From: JAGWRA01 sp035534615
GTDB taxonomy: Bacteria > Acidobacteriota > Vicinamibacteria > Vicinamibacterales > CAVVIG01
Direction of reading: 5' to 3'
NCBI GenBank assembly: GCA_035534615.1
Contig: DATLRO010000080.1
Location: 31,933-95,932, forward strand
Length of the DNA stretch: 64,000 bases
The notes under the pieces were generated by a model that saw only the letters and a list, made by a program, of their open reading frames with translations, ran no database searches and was not told where the DNA came from. This document shows positions 18,784 through 29,708 of the stretch, piece by piece. The stretch's first letter is position 1, and each line of letters begins with the position of its first letter. The translations under genes were made by a program, and so were the position numbers.

Positions 18784-18801
18784 GCGCTTCGGGGTGTCCC
18801 C
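18784..18801. repeat. 18-bp element shared with 10222-10239
   Basis: GCGCTTCGGGGTGTCCCC, differing at one base from the copy at 10222-10239. It contains a GGGG-TGT-CCCC mini hairpin. Both copies lie about 145-165 bp upstream of plus-strand genes (mobA here, the penicillin-binding protein there). The rest of the 18738-18945 divergent spacer shows nothing else convincing. Confidence 0.4.
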
Positions 18802-18945
18802 CTGCCCCGCCGTCCGCCGGAAGCGGACGCCCCGGTCCGCCCCCCGAGTGTCTCGCGCCAGGCGGAGTCGAGGAGGCCGGCAGACGGCGGCCGCATGACG
18901 GCCGTCGCGCGGCCGGCGCCCGTCGCCCGCCGCTCCGGATGACGC

Positions 18946-19608
18946 ATGATGTGCACTGCCGCCATTCTGGCCGGAGGCCGGGCGCGCCGGCTCGGCGGCC
19001 GCGACAAGAGCGCGCTGGCGGTCGGCGCCCGGTCGATTCTCGATCGCCAGATCGCCGTGCTGCGCGAGGTCGCCGACCCCGTGCTGCTGGTGGGCGGCCC
19101 GGCGCGGGAGAACGGCGGCGGCGTGCGGGCGGTGCCCGACCGTTACCCCGGCTGCGGGCCGCTCGGCGGCCTGTTCACGGCGCTGGAGGCGGCGGACACG
19201 CCGCAGGTGCTGGTGGTGGCGTGCGACCTGCCGTTCCTGACCGCGCCGTTCCTGCGGATGCTCATCGAGGCGGGCCGGGACGTGGACGTGGCGCTGGTCA
19301 GGACGCATGACGGCTACCACCCGCTGTGCGCGTCGTACGCGCGGAGCTGCGCCGCCCCGATCCGGCGCCACCTGGACGCCGGCCGGCTGAAGGTGATCGA
19401 CTTGCTGGAAGAGGTGCGCGTTCGTGCGATCACGCCGCAGGAAGTCGCCCGATATGGCCGGGAGGAGATGCTGCTGTTCAACATCAACACGCCGGACGAC
19501 TACGTGCGCGCCGGCGAACTGGCCGGACGCGCCGTGGATGCCATCACCAGTGAGCCGCCCGCACCGCGCGCACGCGCGGGCCGGCCGGCCCCGCAGACGA
19601 ATGCGTAA
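18946..19608 (+). CDS. mobA: Molybdenum cofactor guanylyltransferase
   Basis: 220 residues. It opens with the nucleotidyltransferase signature AAILAGGRARRLGGRDKSAL, followed by PLGGLFTALEAADT and VVACDLPFL, the metal-binding Asp segment. MobA transfers GMP from GTP to molybdopterin to make the guanine dinucleotide form used by many molybdoenzymes. No molybdoenzyme or other moa/moe gene is nearby. Tandem ATGs at 18946 and 18949 leave the start ambiguous by one residue. It is 41 bp upstream of argS on the same strand. The C-terminal 20 residues are Ala/Pro/Arg-rich. Confidence 0.9.
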   Translation: MMCTAAILAGGRARRLGGRDKSALAVGARSILDRQIAVLREVADPVLLVGGPARENGGGVRAVPDRYPGCGPLGGLFTALEAADTPQVLVVACDLPFLTAPFLRMLIEAGRDVDVALVRTHDGYHPLCASYARSCAAPIRRHLDAGRLKVIDLLEEVRVRAITPQEVARYGREEMLLFNINTPDDYVRAGELAGRAVDAITSEPPAPRARAGRPAPQTNA

Positions 19609-19649
19609 TCGTACTGCACGCTCTCAGACGAGTCAAACGACCACGCCCC

Positions 19650-21656
19650 ATGCTGCTGCCCGTTGCACGCGAGATTCGTGACCACGTCGGCGCCACCATC
19701 CGCCGGCTCTATCCGGCGGCCGAGCCGCCCGACATCGCCGTCGAGATGCCGCCCAACCGGGCGCTCGGCGATCTGGCGGTCGCCGTCGCCTTTCAGCTCG
19801 CCCGGCCGCTGCGGAAGGCTCCGCGCGCGATCGCGCAGGAGATCGCCGCGGCGCTCGGTCCCGTGCCGGGCGTCGCCCGCGTCGAGGCGGCACCGAACGG
19901 CTATCTGAACTGCTTCCTCGACCGGCCGGCCTTCCTGCTGGCGCAGCTGGCCGCGCCGCCGGCGCCGCAGGCCGGCCTGAAGACGATCGTCGAGCACACG
20001 GCCATCAACCCGAACAAGGCGGCCCACATCGGACACCTGCGCAATGCCGCGCTCGGCGACACGCTGGTCCGGGCGTTGCGCTTCTCGGGCGTGCCGGTCG
20101 AGGTGCAGAACTACATCGACGACACCGGCGTTCAGGTCGCCGACGTCGTCGTCGGGTTCCGGGAACTGGAGCGGCTGACGCTGGCCGACGTGCGGCAGAT
20201 CGCGGACACGACCCGGTTCGACTACTACTGCTGGGATCTCTACGCGCGGGTCACGGCGTGGTACGCGGAGGACCCTGCGCGCCTGGCCGTCCGGGCGGCG
20301 GCGCTCCACGACATCGAGCAGGGCGGCACCGACACGGCCGCCATGGCCGCGTTCGTCGCCGACCGCATCGTCCGGCGCCATCTCGAGACGATGGCGCGCC
20401 TGAACGTCGACTACGATCTGCTCACGTGGGAAGGGGACATCCTGCGGCTGCACTTCTGGAGCCGCGCCTTCGAGATCCTGAAGGCGCAGGGGACCGTGTT
20501 CCTGCAGACGGCGGGACGGCTGGCCGGCTGCTGGGTGATGCGGATCGAGGACGACGCACCCGCGGCCGGCGACGCCGACGCGGCAGCCGGTGACGGCGGC
20601 GACGAGGAGGCGGACCAGCGCGAGAAGGTCATCGTCCGGTCGAACGGGACGGTGACCTACGTCGGCAAGGACATCGCGTACCAGTTCTGGAAGTTCGGCC
20701 GGCTCGGGGTGGACTTCCGGTACCGCATCTTCACCCGGCGCGCCGACGGCCGCCCGCTGTGGTCGACGACCGCCGAGGCGGCGGCCGCCGAGGCCGGGGC
20801 CCCGGCCTTCGGCCGGGCCAGCCGGATCTACAACGTGATCGACGTCCGCCAGTCCTACCTGCAGGCGCTGCTGAGTCAGGCGCTCCGCGCGATGGGGCAT
20901 GCGGAAGAGGCGGAGAACTCCATCCACTTCTCGTACGAGATGGTGGCGCTGTCGCACGCCACCGCGCGGGAGCTCGGTCACACGGTCTCCGCCGAGGAAG
21001 GCCGCAAGCCGTTCGTGGAGGTCTCCGGCCGCCGCGGTCTCGGCGTCAAGGCGGACGACCTGCTGGACACGCTGATCGGCAAGGCGGCCGAGGAGGTCGC
21101 CCGGCGCAATCCGGACTGCGCCCCGTCCGACCGCGATGCCATCGCCACGGCCATCGGGGTGGCGGCGGTCCGGTACTTCATGGTGAAGTTCTCGCGCGGC
21201 AAGGTCATCGCGTTCGACATCGACGAAGCCCTGAACTTCGAGGGTGAAAGCGGGCCGTATCTGCAGTATGCTGTCGTCCGAGCCAACAATATCTTTCACA
21301 AGCTCCGGGATCGCGACGGTCTCGAAGAGGCGGATCTGCTCGCCGGACTCGACCGCGTCCCCGCCCCGGAACTGCTCGGCGAGGACGGCAGCCACGATCT
21401 CTGGGCCCTGGTGCTGGAAGCGGGCCGGCTGGATGAGGTCGTCGATCAGGTGATCCGGTCGCTCGAGTTCTCGGTCCTGGCCAAGTACGCGTTCGGGCTG
21501 GCCCAGATGTTCAACGCCTTCTATCACCGCTACCCGATCCTCAACGAGGACCGCCCCGACATCCGGCGATGGCGCGCGGCGGGCGTGGCCTGCTTCCGCG
21601 CTCAGCTCGCGCGCGCGCTCGACCTGATGGGGATCACGGTTCCGTCGAGGATGTAG
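19650..21656 (+). CDS. argS: Arginyl-tRNA synthetase
   Basis: 668 residues. The N-terminal Add-1 domain (about 1-105) is followed by the catalytic core with HIGH at 126-129 (AAHIGHLRN) and NYIDDTG at 154-160. The KMSKS region is degenerate (EEGRKPFVEVSGRRG), as often in ArgRS. The C-terminal helical anticodon-binding domain ends GITVPSRM. An acidic insertion (about 300-325: DAPAAGDADAAAG, then DEEADQRE) interrupts the catalytic domain and is unlike the typical sequence. It charges tRNA-Arg in the cytoplasm. Start ATG at 19650. Confidence 0.95.
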   Translation: MLLPVAREIRDHVGATIRRLYPAAEPPDIAVEMPPNRALGDLAVAVAFQLARPLRKAPRAIAQEIAAALGPVPGVARVEAAPNGYLNCFLDRPAFLLAQLAAPPAPQAGLKTIVEHTAINPNKAAHIGHLRNAALGDTLVRALRFSGVPVEVQNYIDDTGVQVADVVVGFRELERLTLADVRQIADTTRFDYYCWDLYARVTAWYAEDPARLAVRAAALHDIEQGGTDTAAMAAFVADRIVRRHLETMARLNVDYDLLTWEGDILRLHFWSRAFEILKAQGTVFLQTAGRLAGCWVMRIEDDAPAAGDADAAAGDGGDEEADQREKVIVRSNGTVTYVGKDIAYQFWKFGRLGVDFRYRIFTRRADGRPLWSTTAEAAAAEAGAPAFGRASRIYNVIDVRQSYLQALLSQALRAMGHAEEAENSIHFSYEMVALSHATARELGHTVSAEEGRKPFVEVSGRRGLGVKADDLLDTLIGKAAEEVARRNPDCAPSDRDAIATAIGVAAVRYFMVKFSRGKVIAFDIDEALNFEGESGPYLQYAVVRANNIFHKLRDRDGLEEADLLAGLDRVPAPELLGEDGSHDLWALVLEAGRLDEVVDQVIRSLEFSVLAKYAFGLAQMFNAFYHRYPILNEDRPDIRRWRAAGVACFRAQLARALDLMGITVPSRM

Positions 21657-21679
21657 GATGTAGCACGAGGACGATGGCT

Positions 21680-22381
21680 ATGGCGCCCGTCATCGGCGTC
21701 GCGGCGTGCCGCGCGCTGACCGACTACCTCGAATCGATCCGCCGCAACGGCGGCGAGCCGCGCGTCCTCATGCCGGGCGACATCCCGCCCGCCGAAGCGA
21801 CGGCCGGCCTCGACGGCCTGCTGCTCACCGGCGGGGACGACGTCGACCCGGCGCGGTACGGCGCGGTCCGGCATCCGGCGGTCACGCACGTCGACCCGGC
21901 CCGCGACGCGTTCGAGATCGATCTGGCCAACCGGGCCCTGGCCGCCGACCTGCCGCTGCTGGCGATCTGCCGCGGCGTCCAGCTGCTGAACGTCGCCCGG
22001 GGCGGCACGCTGACGCAGGACATCCCGTCCGAAGTCCCCGGCGCCCTGAACCACCAGGTGTCCACCCCCCCGTACGCCATCGCCCACGAAGTCTGGCTGA
22101 ACAAGGACACGCTGCTCTGGAGCCTCATGCACGAGAGGCTCGAGGAGAACGACGTCTGCGGAGTGAACAGCCGTCACCACCAGGCGGTGGCGAGGCTGGC
22201 CGCGGGCTTCGTGGTGTCGGCGACCGCGCCGGACGGCATCATCGAGGGGATCGAGGCGCCGTCCGCCCGCTTCTGCCTCGGCGTCCAGTGGCATCCCGAG
22301 AACTTCTGGCGCACCGGGGAGTTCCGTCCGGTCTTCGAAGGCTTCGTCGACGCCTGCCGCGTGCCGACCGGCACGCCGTAG
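21680..22381 (+). CDS. Class I glutamine amidotransferase-like hydrolase (peptidase C26, PuuD type)
   Basis: 233 residues. The nucleophile elbow is AICRGVQLLNVARGG, with the catalytic Cys, and GVQWHPE provides the catalytic His and Glu. LLLTGGDDVDPARYG marks the oxyanion region. This is the gamma-glutamyl-gamma-aminobutyrate hydrolase-like family, although members act on varied gamma-glutamyl compounds. No polyamine pathway neighbours support PuuD itself. The ATG at 21680 is 9 bases after GAGG (21667-21670) and preferred over the ATG at 21674, which is only 3 bases away. It converges on the methyltransferase gene with 15 bp between stops. Confidence 0.85.
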   Translation: MAPVIGVAACRALTDYLESIRRNGGEPRVLMPGDIPPAEATAGLDGLLLTGGDDVDPARYGAVRHPAVTHVDPARDAFEIDLANRALAADLPLLAICRGVQLLNVARGGTLTQDIPSEVPGALNHQVSTPPYAIAHEVWLNKDTLLWSLMHERLEENDVCGVNSRHHQAVARLAAGFVVSATAPDGIIEGIEAPSARFCLGVQWHPENFWRTGEFRPVFEGFVDACRVPTGTP

Positions 22382-22396
22382 CGCCGGCGTTCCTCG

Positions 22397-23674
22397 TCAG
22401 TCCCGCTGCAGGACGACGAGCCCCTCCACGTGCGCGGTGTTCGGGAACAGGTCGAACGCCTCGACGTGCGTGGGACCGTAGCCGCCCGCCACGAACGCCC
22501 TGACGTCGCGCGCCAGCGTCGCCACATCGCACGACACGTAGACGACGCGGCGGGCGCCGGTCGCCACAATCTCCGCCAGCGCCTCCGGCGACAGCCCCGT
22601 CCGCGGCGGATCCACGATCAGCGTGGCGTCCGGGTCGGACCGCCCCTCGAGAAAGCGCTCCACGGGCAGGTGCACCGCCCGGACGGCGGCGCCGTACGGA
22701 ATCGCGTTCATGGCGAGGTCGGTCGCGCCGCGCCGGTCGCCTTCCACGGCCACGACCTCGCGATCGCCCAGCGCGGCCAGGGCGATCGCGAACGGCCCGA
22801 CCCCTGCGTAGAGATCGAGCACCCGTCCCGCCGGCACCTGCCCGGTCACGCGCGCCACGAGCGTCGCCAGCAGATACCGGTTCGCCTGGAAGAACGACTC
22901 GACATGGTGTCGCAGCCGGATGACCGGTCCGCCGGCCGCGCCGGCCACCGCCACCTCGTCCACGACGTACGGATGGCCGAGGCTGAACGCCTCGGGGCCG
23001 CGCGGCGCCGAACAGCTGATTCCGGTCGCGCCGGCGATGGCCGCCAGCGGGCCGGGACGGGGCGGGGCCGCCCCGGGCGCCAGCACCAGATGGACGACGC
23101 GCTCGGTGGCCTGCACGTTTTCGACCAGGTCGAGATCGGTCACGCCGTCCGCCCGCGCCCGGTGGAGCGCGGGCTCCATCCGCCCGAGCGTCGCCAGCGT
23201 CTCCGGCAGGAGCTGGCGCGTCACCGCCGGGTCGCACAGTTCGTGCGTGCCTTCCCGGAAGAAGCCGATGCGTCCGCGCCGGACGTGCAGCCGCGCCCGC
23301 ATGCGATAGCCGTCCCCGGCCCCGGCCGCGACCGGCACCGGTCCGGGCACCGTGAGGCCGCCGATGCGCGCCAGCGCGTCGCGCAGGATCTCCGCTTTCA
23401 GGGCCGGCTGGCGCGCGGCGGCGATGTGCGCATACGCGCAGCCGCCGCACATCCAGTCTCCCTGCACAGCCCGCCGGTCGGGCGACGCCTCCACCACCTC
23501 GACCGGATCGGCGTACGCGACACCCGGACGCACGCGCGTAATCCGCACGCGCATCCGCTCGCCTGGGATCGCCTGCTGCACCAGGACCACCTGCCCCTCG
23601 TGGCGCGCGATCATCCGGCCGCCGGCCGCCGGCTTCTCGATGTCCACGGTGATGATCGCGTCGTTCGTCAGCAT
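22397..23674 (-). CDS. TrmA/RlmCD-family RNA uracil-C5 methyltransferase
   Basis: 425 residues. An N-terminal TRAM domain (about 1-60) precedes a cysteine-containing region and the SAM-binding core: VLDLYAGVGPFAI, then VDPPRTGLSP and the catalytic-cysteine segment VVYVSCDVATLARD. The enzyme methylates U in 23S rRNA (RlmC/RlmD) or tRNA (TrmA); the target cannot be decided. The Fe-S cluster normally has four Cys ligands. Here only CGGC and a later Cys in HELCDPA are visible, and the first ligand, six residues before CGGC, is Val. The ATG at 23674 lacks a clear ribosome binding site. Confidence 0.88.
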   Translation of the reverse strand: MLTNDAIITVDIEKPAAGGRMIARHEGQVVLVQQAIPGERMRVRITRVRPGVAYADPVEVVEASPDRRAVQGDWMCGGCAYAHIAAARQPALKAEILRDALARIGGLTVPGPVPVAAGAGDGYRMRARLHVRRGRIGFFREGTHELCDPAVTRQLLPETLATLGRMEPALHRARADGVTDLDLVENVQATERVVHLVLAPGAAPPRPGPLAAIAGATGISCSAPRGPEAFSLGHPYVVDEVAVAGAAGGPVIRLRHHVESFFQANRYLLATLVARVTGQVPAGRVLDLYAGVGPFAIALAALGDREVVAVEGDRRGATDLAMNAIPYGAAVRAVHLPVERFLEGRSDPDATLIVDPPRTGLSPEALAEIVATGARRVVYVSCDVATLARDVRAFVAGGYGPTHVEAFDLFPNTAHVEGLVVLQRD

Positions 23675-23745
23675 GTGAGGGCAGGGAACAGGTCGTGAGT
23701 ACCGGGTGAACGGAGGCGGCCCGCCGGCGCGGCCGCGCCGCCCGG

Positions 23746-24468
23746 CTACCGGAGGCTCAGATCCGGCAGGCCGAGGCGCTGGCGCACGAGCCGGCGCACG
23801 CCCGCGTCGAGCGCCTGGCGGAACACCGGGTCGGTCATCCGCGGGCGGAACGCCGCCAGGTCCTCGCCGGCCTCCCGCTCGAGCTGCGCGCGGAGGTCGT
23901 CCGGAAGCGTCGCCGCCGCGGCGTCCACCAGCTCGCGGTCGAGGGCGGACAGCCGGTCCAGCAGCGCCGTCCGGGCGTCGCCGCGGGCCGCCCGCGCCTC
24001 CGCCCGCCGCGTGTCGAGCTCGCGCACGAGACGATCGATCAGCGCGTGGATCGCTTCCGGCAGATCCGGACGCGCCCGCAGGCCGGTCAGCCGCACCACC
24101 ACCCGGTCCAGATGCGCCGGCAGCGACGCGGCGCGGGCGCCCGCCGGCGCCGTGTCGTCGGGCCCGGCTCCGCCCGCCGCCGCGGCGGCTCCGCGCCCGG
24201 AGAGTCCGACCGCCCGCCGCCACTCGTCGAACACGTCGAGCACGTCCGCTTCGCAGAAATCGATCCGGACGGGCCGCCGGCGCGGCCCTTTCGCATAGTA
24301 CCGCTCGAAGTACCGATCGATGCCGCGGAAGGCCACCTTGACGGGAATGCCCTGCTGCGCCCAGCCGCAGACGCGCTCGAAGGCCGGCCCGACGACGCGG
24401 ATCAGATGACCGTCGTTCTTCCGGCAGAGGTACGCTTCGATCTCGCGGCAGTACTGTTCGGGATCCAT
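23746..24468 (-). CDS. Conserved-looking protein of unknown function
   Basis: 240 residues, unrecognised. The N-terminal 95 residues hold Tyr/Cys/Arg-rich text (PEQYCREIEAYLCRKNDGHL, then FERVCGWAQQGIPVKVAFRG and IDRYFERYYAKG), suggesting a folded domain. A Gly/Ala/Pro linker (about 96-115) separates it from a long helical C-terminal part with Arg/Leu/Glu heptad-like repeats. No catalytic motif seen. It sits 38 bp after coaX and 71 bp before the RNA methyltransferase, all on one strand, so its role may be linked to RNA or cofactor metabolism. ATG at 24468 is preferred over a GTG three codons upstream. Confidence 0.6.
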   Translation of the reverse strand: MDPEQYCREIEAYLCRKNDGHLIRVVGPAFERVCGWAQQGIPVKVAFRGIDRYFERYYAKGPRRRPVRIDFCEADVLDVFDEWRRAVGLSGRGAAAAAGGAGPDDTAPAGARAASLPAHLDRVVVRLTGLRARPDLPEAIHALIDRLVRELDTRRAEARAARGDARTALLDRLSALDRELVDAAAATLPDDLRAQLEREAGEDLAAFRPRMTDPVFRQALDAGVRRLVRQRLGLPDLSLR

Positions 24469-24506
24469 GCCGGACACACGGGACGGGCCGACGGTCGCGG
24501 GACGGC

Positions 24507-25280
24507 CTATCGATTCCGCTCCCAGACAATCTTCAGGCCGTAGAGCGTCAGCTCGGGCTCGACGGCCTCGATGAGGTCGGTCTCCGACGCGATGATCTCC
24601 GCCAGGCCGCCGGTCGCGATGCAGCGCGCGCCGCCGAGCTCCAGGGCCATCCGCCGGACGATGCCCTCCACCAGCCCGACGTATCCGAAGAACAGGCCGG
24701 CCTGCATCGACTTGACGGTCGTCGTTCCGACCAGCCGCTCGGGCTTCCGGACGTCGACGCGCGGGAGGCGCGCGGCCCGCTGGAACAGCGCATCGGCCGA
24801 GATCTGAATCCCGGGACAGATGGCGCCGCCGAGGTACTCGCCCCGGGCCGAAATCGCGTCGAACGTCGTCGCCGTGCCGAAGTCGACGACGATGAGCGGC
24901 CGCTGCGCCGCGCGGCCGTGCCGCTCGTACGCCGCCACGCTGTTGACGATCCGATCGGCCCCGACTTCCGCCGGGTTCTCGTAGAGCACCGGCATGCCGG
25001 TCTTCACGCCCGGTTCGACGAGCACCGCGGTGCGGCCGACGTACCGGCGCACCATCTCGGCCATCGTGCCGGTCAGCGGCGGCACGACCGACGCGATCAC
25101 CACCCCGTCCACTCCGGCCGGCGCGAGGCCGGTATACGCGAACAGCTGGCTGACGAGGATGCCGAGTTCGTCGGCCGTCCGCTCCCGGAGCGTCGCCAGC
25201 CGCCAGCTCCGGATCAGGCGGTCGCCCTCGAACACCCCGAGGACGATGTTCGTGTTGCCGACGTCAATCGCGAGCAGCAT
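24507..25280 (-). CDS. coaX: Type III pantothenate kinase
   Basis: 257 residues. The ASKHA phosphate loop is at the very N-terminus (MLLAIDVGNTNIVLGVFEG). The PYENP-type segment is VLYENPAEVGADRIVNSVAA, and the second phosphate motif is VVDFGTATTFDAIS, followed by GGAICPGIQIS. CoaX phosphorylates pantothenate, the first step of coenzyme A synthesis. It lies 53 bp after birA on the same strand, a common pairing in bacteria. The C-terminus ends LTLYGLKIVWERNR. No second pantothenate kinase is in the window. Confidence 0.97.
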   Translation of the reverse strand: MLLAIDVGNTNIVLGVFEGDRLIRSWRLATLRERTADELGILVSQLFAYTGLAPAGVDGVVIASVVPPLTGTMAEMVRRYVGRTAVLVEPGVKTGMPVLYENPAEVGADRIVNSVAAYERHGRAAQRPLIVVDFGTATTFDAISARGEYLGGAICPGIQISADALFQRAARLPRVDVRKPERLVGTTTVKSMQAGLFFGYVGLVEGIVRRMALELGGARCIATGGLAEIIASETDLIEAVEPELTLYGLKIVWERNR

Positions 25281-25333
25281 GCGTCACCTGCATCCCGGCG
25301 GCCGGCGCCGGACGGCTGCCGTCCCGCGGGACG

Positions 25334-26164
25334 TCACAGCCACGTCAGTTCTCCGGCGATGATCCGCTCGAGCCCGGCGTCGGTGCGGACCAGCAGCGCG
25401 CCGTCATCGTCGATCCCGTCGGTCCGTCCCCGGCGCGGCCCGTCGGGCGTCGCCCATTCGACGGTCGCGCCGCGGCTGGACGGCGCCATCGCGCGCCAGG
25501 CGCCGAGGATAGCATCGAAACGGCCGGCGGCCAGATCCGCGTATCGCGCCGCCAGCGCGGCGAGCGTCTCCGCGAGCACCAGGCCGCGGTCGACCGGCCG
25601 GCCCAGCTCCGCCTCGATCGACGTGGCGCGCGACGCCAGCTCCGGCGGGTACGCGGACGTCCGCACGTTGATCCCGTACCCGAGCACGACCGCCTGCACG
25701 CCGTGCGGCGAGGCGACCGCCTCGGCCAGGATGCCGGCCAGCTTCCGGCGCTCGACCAGGAGATCGTTCGGCCACTTGATGGCCGCCGGCAGCCCGCTGG
25801 CGGCCCGGACACCTTCGGCCACCGCCACGCCCGCCGTCAGCGTCAGCAGCGTGATCGCCCTGGCCGCATCGTCGGCGCCGCCCGGCCTCAGCACCACGGA
25901 GACGTAGAGTCCGCTGCCCGGTGGCGAGAACCAGGTGTGTCCGCGCCGCCCGCGCCCGGCCGTCTGCTGATCGGCCACGACCGCCGTCCCCTCCGCCGCG
26001 CCGGACGCGGCCAGCGCGGCGGCGATGTCGTTGGTGGATCCAACCGAGGCGACGTGGCGCAGGCGCGACGCGAACGGACCGAGCCGCTCGTGCGCCGGTC
26101 CCAGCGCCGCCGCCAGGTCGTCGGGCAGCGTTCCGCCCGGGCGGTCAGGCAGGTTGAAGCTCAA
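25334..26164 (-). CDS. birA: Biotin-[acetyl-CoA carboxylase] ligase, catalytic form without DNA-binding domain
   Basis: 276 residues. The biotinyl-5-AMP loop is GRGRRGHTW and the biotin pocket shows the KWPNDLLV motif with RKLAGILAE. The C-terminal SH3-like domain ends ERIIAGELTWL. No helix-turn-helix precedes the catalytic domain, so this is the group I (monofunctional) form that biotinylates carrier proteins but does not repress bio genes. The first 20 bases overlap the end of nadC. It attaches biotin to acyl-CoA carboxylase carriers, which fits the propionyl-CoA chemistry implied by the mutase genes upstream. Confidence 0.94.
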   Translation of the reverse strand: MSFNLPDRPGGTLPDDLAAALGPAHERLGPFASRLRHVASVGSTNDIAAALAASGAAEGTAVVADQQTAGRGRRGHTWFSPPGSGLYVSVVLRPGGADDAARAITLLTLTAGVAVAEGVRAASGLPAAIKWPNDLLVERRKLAGILAEAVASPHGVQAVVLGYGINVRTSAYPPELASRATSIEAELGRPVDRGLVLAETLAALAARYADLAAGRFDAILGAWRAMAPSSRGATVEWATPDGPRRGRTDGIDDDGALLVRTDAGLERIIAGELTWL

Positions 26165-26995
26165 AGCTCAGGTCGGCAGCCGGCGCCGAGTGCGTGAGCG
26201 CGCCGACCGAGACGTACTCGGCGCCGGTCGCCGCGAGGGCCGGAATCCGATCCAGGGTGACGCCGCCGGAGATCTCGACCTTGGCCCGCCCTCGCGCGCG
26301 GCGCACCGCCTCGCGGATGTCGTCGAGCGACATGTTGTCGACCAGCACGATATCGGCGCCGCCGTTCAGCGCCTCGTCCACCTCCTGGAGGCTCTGCGCT
26401 TCGACCTCGATCGGCATGTCGGGTCGGGTCTGCCGCATCCGGTCGAGCGCGGCCGCGACGCCGCCGGCCAGGCGGATGTGGTTGTCCTTGATCAGGATGC
26501 CGTCGTCGAGCGCCATCCGGTGATTGACGCCGCCGCCGGCCCGGACCGCGTACTTGTCGAGCGCGCGGAGCATCGGCGTCGTCTTGCGGGTGTCGAGCAC
26601 CGTGATCCGGCCGCTCGCCGCCTCCACGTAGCGGCGCGTCAGCGTGGCGACGCCGGACAGGCGCTGCAGGAAATTTAGCGCCGTCCGCTCCGCGGTCAGC
26701 AGCGGACCGGCCGTCCCGGTCACGTCGGCCACGATGTCGCCCGGACGGCAGGCGTCGCCGTCGCGCTTCCGTGCGGTGAAGGTCACGAGCGGATCGAGCT
26801 GCCGGAACGTCTCCTCGGCGACGTCCAGCCCCGCCAGGACGCACGGCGCCTTGGCGAGCAGGATGCCCTGCGCCCGCCGGTCCGACGGCACCGTGGCGTC
26901 CGTCGTGATGTCGCCCCACCCGAGGTCCTCGGCCAGGGCCCGCCGGACGATTTCGCGATAGAGCGCCGGGTCGAGCGCTCCGAACGGCACGACCT

Positions 26996-26999
<4 letters not shown>
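26145..26999 (-). CDS. nadC: Quinolinate phosphoribosyltransferase (decarboxylating)
   Basis: 284 residues. Recognised by EDLGWGDITTDA at the N-terminus, the TERTALNFLQRLSGVAT segment, the DTRKTTPMLRALDKYAVRAG block with substrate-binding Arg and Lys, and DGILIKDNHI. The C-terminus has VEISGGVTLDRIP and SVGALTHSAPAAD. It turns quinolinate and PRPP into nicotinate mononucleotide for NAD synthesis. Start ATG at 26999 overlaps the valS stop in an ATGA, so it is translationally coupled to valS. nadA and nadB are not in the window. Confidence 0.96.
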
Positions 27000-29659
<2,660 letters not shown>

Positions 29660-29708
29660 GACTGTCGATCGTAGTCGGTTCGCCAGCCGCGCGGCAAGCG
29701 CGCCGGCG

